NCBI RefSeq assembly: GCF_009834225.1 | Contig: NZ_CP047176.1 | Coordinates: forward strand, 496,001-560,000 | Length of the DNA stretch: 64,000 nucleotides | DNA from: Rathayibacter sp. VKM Ac-2759 | GTDB lineage: Bacteria > Actinomycetota > Actinomycetes > Actinomycetales > Microbacteriaceae | Reading direction: 5' to 3' | In this document: one piece after another, positions 49,612 through 56,968 of the stretch | Layout: the number at the start of each line of letters is the position of its first letter | How positions within the stretch are numbered: position 1 is the stretch's first letter | Translations under genes and position numbers: made by a program | The notes under the pieces: generated by a model | What the model saw: the letters and a program-made list of their open reading frames with translations, nothing else | Told to the model about the DNA's origin: nothing | Database searches by the model: none

Positions 49612-50855
49612 CCCTCGCCACGGTCCCCTTCACCCACCCGCGCAGCCAGGAGGCGTTCGCCCGCGCCTCCCGGGTCATCCCCGGCGGCGTCCCCGGCCAC
49701 CTCGGCCCGGCGGGCGGAGGCATGATCCCGCGGTCGGCCTATCCGCTCTTCTCCGAACGGGCCGAGGGCACGCGCTTCTGGGACCTCGACGGGCACGAGT
49801 ACCTCGACTACATGTGCGGCTACGGGCCCAACGTGCTCGGCTACGTCGACCCCGAGGTGACCGCGGCCGCGACCGCGCAGACCGCGCGCGAAGACGTGGT
49901 GTCGCTCCCGTCGACCGTGATGATCGACTTCGCCGAGCTGCTCGTCGACCAGGTGGCGAGCGCCGACTGGGCCTTCTTCGCGAAGAACGGCGGAGACGTC
50001 ACCACGCTCGCGATCATGACCGCGCGGGCGGCGACGGGTCGCCGGCGCATCGTGATGATCTCGGGCTACTACCACGGCGTCGACCCGTGGTCGCAGAAGC
50101 TCGACTACCCCGGAGTGCTGCCGCAGGACGTCGAGGGCAACCTCGAGATCCCGTGGAACGACCTCGCCGCCGTGCGCGCCGTCTTCACCGAGCACCGGGG
50201 CGAGATCGCCGCGCTGATCGGCCAGCCGTACATGCACGGCAACTTCGCCGACAACGTGCTGCCCGACGAGGGCTACTGGCCGGCGGTGCGCCGCCTCTGC
50301 GACGAGTTCGGGGTCGTCCTGATCATCGACGACGTCCGCGCCGGCTTCCGTCTCGACCTGGCCGGCAGCGACCACTACTACGGCTTCGAGGCCGACCTGA
50401 TCTGCTTCTGCAAGGCGATCGCGAACGGCTACAACGTCTCGGCGCTCTGCGGCCGCGAGAGCCTGCGCGCGACGGTCGGCAGCATCACCTACACCGGCAG
50501 CTACTGGATGAGCGCGGTCCCGTTCGCCGCGGGCATCGCGACCCAGCGCAGGCTCGTCGAGCTCGACGCCCCCCGGCTCTTCCGCGAGCTCGGGGTGGAG
50601 CTGACGACCGGACTGGTCGATGTCGCGGCCTCGCACGGCCACACCCTGATCACCTCCGGCGAGCCGGCGCTGTTCTACCTGCGCCTCGTCGACGACGGCT
50701 CGCTGATGCTGCACCAGCAGTGGATCGCGGAGTGCGTGCGGCGCGGCGTCTTCTTCAGCTCGCACCACAACCACTTCCTGAACGCGGCGCTCACCTCGGC
50801 CGACATCGCGCAGACGCTCGACGTGGCCGACGAGGCGTTCCGCGCGCTGGGCTGA
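49608..50855 (+). CDS. Class III aminotransferase (GSA-aminomutase-like)
   Basis: A 415-residue PLP-dependent fold-type I class III aminotransferase: RVIPGGVPGHLGP, FWDLDGHEYLDYMCGYGPNVLGY, FAKNGGDVTTLAIMTARA (phosphate loop), YYHGVD, IIDDVRAGFR (the family's D-E-V-R is D-D-V-R here), and PLP lysine in FCKAIANGYNVSA. Resembles glutamate-1-semialdehyde aminomutase, but its operon has no heme genes, so another amino substrate is likely. Fourth gene of the operon. Confidence 0.9.
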   Translation: MTLATVPFTHPRSQEAFARASRVIPGGVPGHLGPAGGGMIPRSAYPLFSERAEGTRFWDLDGHEYLDYMCGYGPNVLGYVDPEVTAAATAQTAREDVVSLPSTVMIDFAELLVDQVASADWAFFAKNGGDVTTLAIMTARAATGRRRIVMISGYYHGVDPWSQKLDYPGVLPQDVEGNLEIPWNDLAAVRAVFTEHRGEIAALIGQPYMHGNFADNVLPDEGYWPAVRRLCDEFGVVLIIDDVRAGFRLDLAGSDHYYGFEADLICFCKAIANGYNVSALCGRESLRATVGSITYTGSYWMSAVPFAAGIATQRRLVELDAPRLFRELGVELTTGLVDVAASHGHTLITSGEPALFYLRLVDDGSLMLHQQWIAECVRRGVFFSSHHNHFLNAALTSADIAQTLDVADEAFRALG

Positions 50856-51130
50856 CGGCGCGCTGCATCACGTCCCCCGCCGTCGTCGTCCGCCGATGCC
50901 TCTGCGTCATCCCGGTGCCGTCGACGACGGCCCGACGATCCGGCGGGGATCCGATCGCCGGCCGGGCACGTAGGCACCCCAGTTCAGGGGTGAGACACGC
51001 CGTTCGCGCGCTTATGTCATCGGACTGATCACGAGGATCCGAGCCCTCGAGAGCCTCGCTGTCGCTAGGTTGCGTCGCAGAGAGAGTCCCGTCCGCAGAG
51101 ACTCTCGAACGACTACTCGGGGGCCACCGC

Positions 51131-52489
51131 ATGACTCTGCACGACCGCATCCGCCGCTACCTCGGGTGGGAGCCCGCCGATCGACCTGCGCCGTCCCGGA
51201 GCAGATCGAGCCCTGTGCGTCGGATCGCAGGGGTCGCTGCGCTCGCAGTGCTGATGGGCGGCGGTCTTCTGGCGCCGACCGCGTCGGCCGAGACTGCCGC
51301 GGTCGAGACCGGGACGATCGTCGGAAGAGTGACGGATTCGGCGGGTGCCCCGCTGGCGGGAATCGCCGTGCAGACCGTCTCCGGACCGGGAAACCTCCGA
51401 TACGGGACCACGAACACCGACGGTCGCTACGAGCTCGTTCTGGTGGAGGTCGGGGCTCATCAGGTCCAGTTCTCCGTCTACGGGGTCTATCCCTACCAGC
51501 GCTGGGGCTCGAGCCCTATCGATCTGGACGACGGCGCCGAGGTCGCCGTCACCGCCGGAAGCGCGGCCAGCGCGGACTGGACGATGATCGAGTACGAGTA
51601 CGCCACCGGCCACGTCCGCGCCGTCGACCGCTACGGGAACACGGAGTCGCCACGAGTTCCCGTCGAGGTGACCGCCGGCGAGTGCTACGGCGAGAACATG
51701 TGTCCCGGAACGGGCTTCGCGGTCGCTCCGGCGGCAGATGGGAGCTATTCCCTCCCGCTCGCACCGGGGAACACCTACGTCGTCGGCTTCCGACAGCAGA
51801 CCACCGGATTCTCGGCCACCTACCGGGACGAGTGGTGGCGCAACGCCTCCACGCCGGCCGAAGGAAGGCGACTCCCAATCACCGCAGGGTCTTCGCCCTC
51901 CGGCATCGATGGCACCCTCCGCCCGCTCGACTACCTCCCGCAGCTCTTCGTCGACGTCCCCGAGGCGCACGTCTTCTACGGTCCGATTCAATGGATGGGC
52001 GATGAGAAGATCTCGACGGGCTACCCCGCGGCGGGAGGTGGCACGGAGTACCAGCCCGAGGGCGTCGTGACCCGTGAGGCGATGGCGGCCTTCCTCTACC
52101 GGTACTCCGGAGAGGCCTTCACTCCGCCGGCCACCCCGTCCTTCACCGATGTTCCGACGAATCACACGTTCTATCGCGAGATCGAGTGGATGAAGGCGGA
52201 GAAGATCTCGACAGGCAACGCCGACGGCACCTACGCGCCGAAGGATCCGGTCAGCAGGCAGGCGATGGCGGCGTTCCTCTCCCGCATGTCGGGCGAGCCG
52301 CCGGTGAGTCCCGCGACCCCGTCCTTCTCGGACGTGGGACCTGCCAACCCGTTCTACTCGCAGATCGAGTGGATGAAATCGGACGGCATCTCCACCGGCA
52401 ACGCCGACGGGACCTACCACCCGCTCGAGGATGTCTCGCGGCAGGCCATGGCCGCCTTCCTGTTCCGCTACGACCGTCGCGCCCCGTAG
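51131..52489 (+). CDS. Secreted SLH-repeat surface protein with CNA/carboxypeptidase-like domain
   Basis: A 452-residue exported protein. A long Arg-rich N-region precedes a signal peptide (RRIAGVAALAVLMGGGLL, cleavage after ASA at about 53). Residues 60-150 are a carboxypeptidase-regulatory-like beta sandwich (GTIVGRVTDSAGAPLAGIAVQTV), then a second similar stretch. The C-terminal third has three SLH-like repeats of about 55 residues, each with EWM-x-ISTG-x-DGTYxP-x-VSRxAMAAFLxR. It is likely to attach to the cell wall by these. Preceded by a -10-like TAGGTT (51066). Confidence 0.88.
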   Translation: MTLHDRIRRYLGWEPADRPAPSRSRSSPVRRIAGVAALAVLMGGGLLAPTASAETAAVETGTIVGRVTDSAGAPLAGIAVQTVSGPGNLRYGTTNTDGRYELVLVEVGAHQVQFSVYGVYPYQRWGSSPIDLDDGAEVAVTAGSAASADWTMIEYEYATGHVRAVDRYGNTESPRVPVEVTAGECYGENMCPGTGFAVAPAADGSYSLPLAPGNTYVVGFRQQTTGFSATYRDEWWRNASTPAEGRRLPITAGSSPSGIDGTLRPLDYLPQLFVDVPEAHVFYGPIQWMGDEKISTGYPAAGGGTEYQPEGVVTREAMAAFLYRYSGEAFTPPATPSFTDVPTNHTFYREIEWMKAEKISTGNADGTYAPKDPVSRQAMAAFLSRMSGEPPVSPATPSFSDVGPANPFYSQIEWMKSDGISTGNADGTYHPLEDVSRQAMAAFLFRYDRRAP

Positions 52490-52515
52490 TCGCGGCGACC
52501 TGAATCGGGTCGGGT

Positions 52516-52545
52516 GGGTGGAGCACGACCGATCGTGATCCACCC
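52516..52545. terminator. Bidirectional terminator, SLH gene and sugar dehydrogenase gene
   Basis: GGGTGGAGCACGA (52516-52528) and TCGTGATCCACCC (52533-52545): 13-base stem with one G-A mismatch and a 4-base loop, between convergent genes. Confidence 0.75.
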
Positions 52546-52584
52546 GCCTCAGCCGATACTCGAGCAGTGCGGAGAGACCTGGCG

Positions 52585-53655
52585 TCACTGCACGCCGGGC
52601 GGATCCACCGCCAGCACGCGGTCGTCCTCGCCGCCCGGCGCTCCCCGGCCGTCGGTGTTGCTCGTGACGATCCAGAGCGTGCCGTCCGGAGCCGCGACCG
52701 CATCGCGCAGGCGCCCGTACTCGCCGATCGCGTAGTCGCTCTGCGTCGACGGATCCGCGACCGGCACCGCCCGCAGCACCTCTCCGCGGAGGTTCGCGAG
52801 GTAGAGGACGTCGTCGATCGCGACCATGCCGCTCGGGCTGGCCGCATCCGGGTTCCACTGCTGCACGGGGTCGACGAACCCGTCGTCCTCGGCGATCCCC
52901 TCGACGACCGGCCAGCCGTAGTTCGCTCCCGGAGTGATCACGTTCAGCTCGTCCCAGGTGTCCTGCCCGAACTCGCTCGCGAACAGGGTCCCGTCCGACG
53001 CCCAGGCGAGTCCCTGCGGATTGCGGTGGCCCGAGCTGTAGACCAGCGAGCCCGGGTACGGATTGTCGGCGGGCGCCTCCCCGTCGAGGGTCATCCGCAG
53101 GATCTTCCCCGACAGCGAGTCGAGGTCCTGCGCCGCCTCGCGCTGCCCGGCGTCGCCGACGGTGGCGTAGAGCATCCCGTCGGGCCCGATCGCGAGCCGC
53201 CCGCCGTCGTGGTTCCGCGCGGCGGGGACGCCGTCGAGGATCGTCTCCGGCGCACCGAGCTCGAGCGCGCCCGGCTCGCCCGAGACGTCGAAGCGCTGGA
53301 TGCGGTTGCCGTCGGGCCCGGTCGAGTACGCGAAGAGGGTCCGCCCGTCGACGGCGAGACCGAGGAGCCCGCTCTCGCCCTCGGCGACCACTCCGTCCAC
53401 GGAGCCGATCTCCCGCGTCCCGCCGTCGTCGGCGACCTCGAGGATGCGCCCGCTGTCGCGCTCGCTGACCACCGCCGTGCCGTCGACGAAGGCCACCGAC
53501 CACGGCGCCTCGAGATCCTGCGCGACCGTGCGGACCTCGCCGTCCCCCTCGGCGAGCAGGCTGCTGGGCGGTGGTGCGGCGGTGCAGGAGGCGAGCAGGC
53601 CGCCGAGCGCGAAAGTCGCGGCCACGAGGCCGGCGCGGGTCATGGTGCGGGTCAT
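52585..53655 (-). CDS. PQQ-dependent sugar dehydrogenase-like lipoprotein
   Basis: A 356-residue lipoprotein of the glucose/sorbosone dehydrogenase (six-bladed propeller) family, which oxidises aldoses with PQQ. Lipobox LLASC follows a short signal peptide. Visible: LEAPWSVAFVDG, LLGLAVDGRTLFAYST, NHDGGRLAIGPDGMLYATVGDAG, SSGHRNPQGLAWASDGTLF, and NYGWPVVEG. It sits outside the membrane. The ATG at 53655 is eight bases past GGAGGG; an ATG at 53643 is alternative. No PQQ synthesis genes nearby. Confidence 0.9.
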   Translation of the reverse strand: MTRTMTRAGLVAATFALGGLLASCTAAPPPSSLLAEGDGEVRTVAQDLEAPWSVAFVDGTAVVSERDSGRILEVADDGGTREIGSVDGVVAEGESGLLGLAVDGRTLFAYSTGPDGNRIQRFDVSGEPGALELGAPETILDGVPAARNHDGGRLAIGPDGMLYATVGDAGQREAAQDLDSLSGKILRMTLDGEAPADNPYPGSLVYSSGHRNPQGLAWASDGTLFASEFGQDTWDELNVITPGANYGWPVVEGIAEDDGFVDPVQQWNPDAASPSGMVAIDDVLYLANLRGEVLRAVPVADPSTQSDYAIGEYGRLRDAVAAPDGTLWIVTSNTDGRGAPGGEDDRVLAVDPPGVQ

Positions 53656-53746
53656 CGGGAGTCCCTCCGATCGCGATGGCCTCCGAGCCTCCCACCCGAA
53701 TCTTCGAGCCCTCTCAGCAAGGCGCGAGCCCGGCGCGATGCCTGAC

Positions 53747-53870
53747 TGCTCGCCTCGCCTGCTCGCCTGCTCGCCTGCTCGCCTCGCCCGCTCGCCTGCT
53801 CGCCTCGCCCGCTCGCCTGCTCGCCTCGCCCGCTCGCCTGCTCGCCTCGCCCGCTCGCGCGCTCGCCCGC
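53747..53870. repeat. 21-base tandem array
   Basis: Four or so copies of a 21-base unit (CGCCTGCTCGCCTCGCCCGCT), plus shorter related steps at both ends. It lies between two divergent genes, 90 bases upstream of the PQQ gene start. The 414-base gap 53656-54069 holds only this array, one REP-like copy and unremarkable sequence. Confidence 0.85.
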
Positions 53871-53875
53871 CTCCT

Positions 53876-53914
53876 GCTGGTCGAGTAGCCGCGGAGCGGC
53901 GTATCGAGACCCAC
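53876..53914. repeat. Solitary REP-like copy G
   Basis: TGCTGGTCGAGTAGCCGC... ...GTATCGAGACCCACC, single copy, next to the 21-base array and in the divergent interval upstream of the HNH gene. Confidence 0.8.
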
Positions 53915-54069
53915 CACCGCCGGCAGGAGTGCTCACAGACTTCCCCTTCGGACGCGACACGGCCCGGGCGCACCGGTGCGCGTCCTCCACAGGCGCGGTC
54001 CGGGGGTGGGTTCTCCCGTTCGAGCATCGGAGCCGGTTCCGTGTCGGAGGTCCCTGATTCAATATCCGT

Positions 54070-55425
54070 ATGGAGAGAACGGGTGCGGAAGCAGCGGTGG
54101 TGGTGACGCCTGACACGGTCAGGACGCTCACCGACATCGCTGTGCGCTCGGACGTCACCTCGTCTCGCGCGCAGCTCACCAGAGCCACCGCCGTGTACGC
54201 GGCGTACCGGGCGGCACGGCTGATCCCGGAGGCGTTCGTGCGCGGCGGCAGTCTCGGCCGCAGCGAGTCCCGCGAGCTGTTCGAGCGGTCGATCCGCGCC
54301 GACCTCGCGGTCTCGATGCGGACCACGGAGCGGAGGCTGTCGCGCATCCTCGAGCACGGGCAGCTGCTGAACGAAGACCTCCCACACACCCGCGCTGCCC
54401 TCGCGGACGGCATCATCCTGTGGGAGGCGAGCCAGGTGATCTGCGACACCGCGAGCACCCTGCCCCGGTCATCGCGGGCCGTCTTCGACGAGCGCGCCGC
54501 CGAGATCGCACTCACCGCGAACCCGACGCAACTCCAGCGGGCGGTCGCTCGGATGCGGGATCAGCTGCACGACAAACCCCTCGCCGCACGGCACGTGCGC
54601 GCTCGCGCGGACCGGGGCGTGTGGGTGAGTCCCGAGATCGACGGGATGGCCACCCTCGGCGCGCTCCTGCCGGCCGAGGTCGCGATGGGCGCGTTCCACC
54701 GCATCGACCGCATCGCCCGGACCCTCCGGGAGGGCAGCGCCGACGCCCCGGGCGACGAGCGGACCCTCGCTCAGCTGCGCGCCGACGCCCTCGCCGACCT
54801 GCTCTGCGACGGAGACGTCGCCGGCACCACCCCGGCCGGAAACGGCCCGACGGCCTCGCCGACGTTCGTTCCGGGGGTGCGCGCCGAAGTGCGGCTGACG
54901 CTCGCCGCGAGCACCGCCTCCGGAGCCGACGACGCCCCGGCCGATCTCGACGGCTACGGACTCGTCCCCGCCGACGTCGCGCGGGAGCTCGTCGGCGTCG
55001 GAGCGTCCTTCACGCGGATCCTGACCGACCCGGACACGGGAGCCGTCGCCTCCGTGGGTCGCACCCACCGCGTCCCACCCCCGCGGATGCGCCTCCACCT
55101 GCAGCTGCGCGACCAGACCTGCCGCTTCCCCGGTTGCACCCGACCCGCCTCCACCAGCGAGGCCGACCACACGATCGAGTGGCGCAACGGCGGCGACACC
55201 GCCCTCGCCAACCTCGCTTCCCTCTGCACCGGGCACCATCACGTGCGCCACGGTGACCGGTGGACCTACGTCCTTCATCCCGATGGGACCGCCCACTGGA
55301 CCACCCCCACCGGACGCCGCATCACCACCCGACCACCGACACTCCTTGCACGACCACCCGACCCGCCTCCACGACCCCGCTTCGATGACACGCCGCCACC
55401 GCCCCGAGATCCGGATGGCGGGTGA
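54070..55425 (+). CDS. DUF222/HNH endonuclease (13E12 repeat-type) protein
   Basis: A 451-residue protein: N-terminal DUF222 (about 5-290, helical) and C-terminal HNH nuclease (CRFPGCTRPASTSEADHTIEWRNGGDTALANLASLCTGHHHVRH at about 345-388, with the zinc Cys pair and catalytic His), then a Pro/Thr-rich tail. Such 13E12-type proteins are abundant in Actinobacteria and of unknown role. No ribosome site precedes the ATG; a -10-like CAATAT ends five bases before it, so the mRNA may be leaderless. Confidence 0.88.
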   Translation: MERTGAEAAVVVTPDTVRTLTDIAVRSDVTSSRAQLTRATAVYAAYRAARLIPEAFVRGGSLGRSESRELFERSIRADLAVSMRTTERRLSRILEHGQLLNEDLPHTRAALADGIILWEASQVICDTASTLPRSSRAVFDERAAEIALTANPTQLQRAVARMRDQLHDKPLAARHVRARADRGVWVSPEIDGMATLGALLPAEVAMGAFHRIDRIARTLREGSADAPGDERTLAQLRADALADLLCDGDVAGTTPAGNGPTASPTFVPGVRAEVRLTLAASTASGADDAPADLDGYGLVPADVARELVGVGASFTRILTDPDTGAVASVGRTHRVPPPRMRLHLQLRDQTCRFPGCTRPASTSEADHTIEWRNGGDTALANLASLCTGHHHVRHGDRWTYVLHPDGTAHWTTPTGRRITTRPPTLLARPPDPPPRPRFDDTPPPPRDPDGG

Positions 55426-55543
55426 CCGGGCGTCGTCTCGCGGGGCGAACCGATCGGCGAGCCCGGATCGACGCGCAGAGACCCGACACGAGCGCCCCGC
55501 CTCCGAGTTCCCCCGACCTCCACCACGTGTCGGAGGTGCGGCG

Positions 55544-55549
55544 TAGCGT
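55544..55549 (+). promoter_or_regulatory. Candidate -10 for the ChlI-like gene
   Basis: TAGCGT, seven bases before the GTG at 55557. Same hexamer and spacing as before histidine kinase 2. Confidence 0.4.
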
Positions 55550-55556
55550 TGCCGAG

Positions 55557-56942
55557 GTGACGAGTCCAGCGATCAACACCCTCGGCCAGCTGCGCGCCTC
55601 CGGCCACGTGCAGAAGAGCCTCCGCACCGAGATCCGCGAGAACCTGCTCGACGCCCTGCGCGAGGGGCGCGACCCGTGGCCCGGGCTGCACGGCTTCTCC
55701 GAGACCGTGATCCCGCAGGTCGAGCGCGCGGTCCTCGCCGGCCACGACATCGTCCTGCTGGGCGAGCGCGGCCAGGGCAAGACCCGCCTCCTGCGCACGC
55801 TCAACGGCCTGCTCGACGAGTGGACGCCCGTCATCGACGGCTCCGAGCTCGGGGAGCACCCCTACGAGCCCATCACCTCGATCAGCCGCCGCCGGGCCGC
55901 CGAGCTGGGCGACGAGCTGCCCGTCGCGTGGCGCAGCCGCGAGGAGCGGTACGTCGAGAAGCTGGCCACGCCCGACACGAGCGTCGCCGACCTCATCGGC
56001 GACGTCGACCCGATGAAGGTGGCCGAGGGCCGCAGCCTCGGCGACCCCGAGACCATCCACTTCGGCCTCATCCCGCGCAGCCACCGCGGCATCGTGGCGA
56101 TCAACGAGCTGCCCGACCTCGCTGAGCGCATCCAGGTCGCGATGCTCAACGTGATGGAGGAGCGCGACATCCAGATCCGCGGCTACGTCCTCCGCCTCCC
56201 GCTCGACGTCCTCGTCGTCGCCAGCGCGAACCCCGAGGACTACACGAACCGCGGCCGCATCATCACGCCGCTGAAGGACCGCTTCGGCGCCGAGATCCGC
56301 ACGCACTACCCCGCGGCGCTCGCCGACGAGATCGCGGTGATCCGCCAGGAGGCGGAGCTCGTCGCGATCGTGCCCGACGCGCTCATCGAGATCCTCGCCC
56401 GCTTCACCCGCGCGCTGCGCGAGTCGAGCTCGGTCGATCAGCGCAGCGGCGTGAGCGCCCGCTTCGCCATCGCCGGCGCCGAGACCATCGCCGCCGCCGC
56501 CCTGCACCGCGCGACCCGCCGCGGGGAGGACGAGGCGGTCGCCCGCCCGATCGACCTCGAGACCGCGGTCGACGTGCTCGGCGGCAAGATCGAGTTCGAG
56601 TCGGGCGAGGAGGGCCGCGAGGAGGAGATCCTCGACCACCTCCTCCGCCAGGCCACCGCCGAGACGGTGCGTGCGCACCTGCGCGGCATCGACCTCGGCC
56701 CGCTCGTCGACGCCGTCGAGAACGGCAGCATGATCACGACCGGCGAGCAGGTGACGGCGCAGGAGTTCCTCGCCGGGCTCCCGATGCTCGGCGAGGCGAC
56801 CGTCTACGACGAGATCGCCGAGCGCCTCGACGCCACGGGCGACGGCCGCATCGCCGGAGCGATCGAGCTGGCTCTCGAGGGTCTCTACCTCTCGCGCCGC
56901 CTCAGCAAGGAGACCGGCGGAGGCGAGGCCGTCTATGGCTGA
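55557..56942 (+). CDS. MoxR/ChlI-like AAA+ ATPase
   Basis: A 461-residue AAA+ ATPase related to Mg-chelatase subunit I/MoxR: Walker A GERGQGKT (69-76), Walker B GIVAINELPDL, sensor 1 VVASANPEDYTNRGRIITPLKDRFG, and a C-terminal helical part. Works as a hexameric chaperone with a VWA partner, encoded directly after. GTG at 55557 chosen for the -10-like hexamer just upstream; an in-frame GTG at 55527 is possible. Confidence 0.88.
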   Translation: MTSPAINTLGQLRASGHVQKSLRTEIRENLLDALREGRDPWPGLHGFSETVIPQVERAVLAGHDIVLLGERGQGKTRLLRTLNGLLDEWTPVIDGSELGEHPYEPITSISRRRAAELGDELPVAWRSREERYVEKLATPDTSVADLIGDVDPMKVAEGRSLGDPETIHFGLIPRSHRGIVAINELPDLAERIQVAMLNVMEERDIQIRGYVLRLPLDVLVVASANPEDYTNRGRIITPLKDRFGAEIRTHYPAALADEIAVIRQEAELVAIVPDALIEILARFTRALRESSSVDQRSGVSARFAIAGAETIAAAALHRATRRGEDEAVARPIDLETAVDVLGGKIEFESGEEGREEEILDHLLRQATAETVRAHLRGIDLGPLVDAVENGSMITTGEQVTAQEFLAGLPMLGEATVYDEIAERLDATGDGRIAGAIELALEGLYLSRRLSKETGGGEAVYG

Positions 56943-56968
56943 GCGGTGCCGCGGGATCCGGGGCCGTC

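Noticed and set aside
53747..53870. CRISPR array
   Set aside because: Repeats are directly adjacent 21-mers with no spacers, and no cas genes.
54070..55425. Homing endonuclease inside an intron or intein
   Set aside because: The HNH gene is free-standing, with DUF222, and no interrupted host gene is visible.
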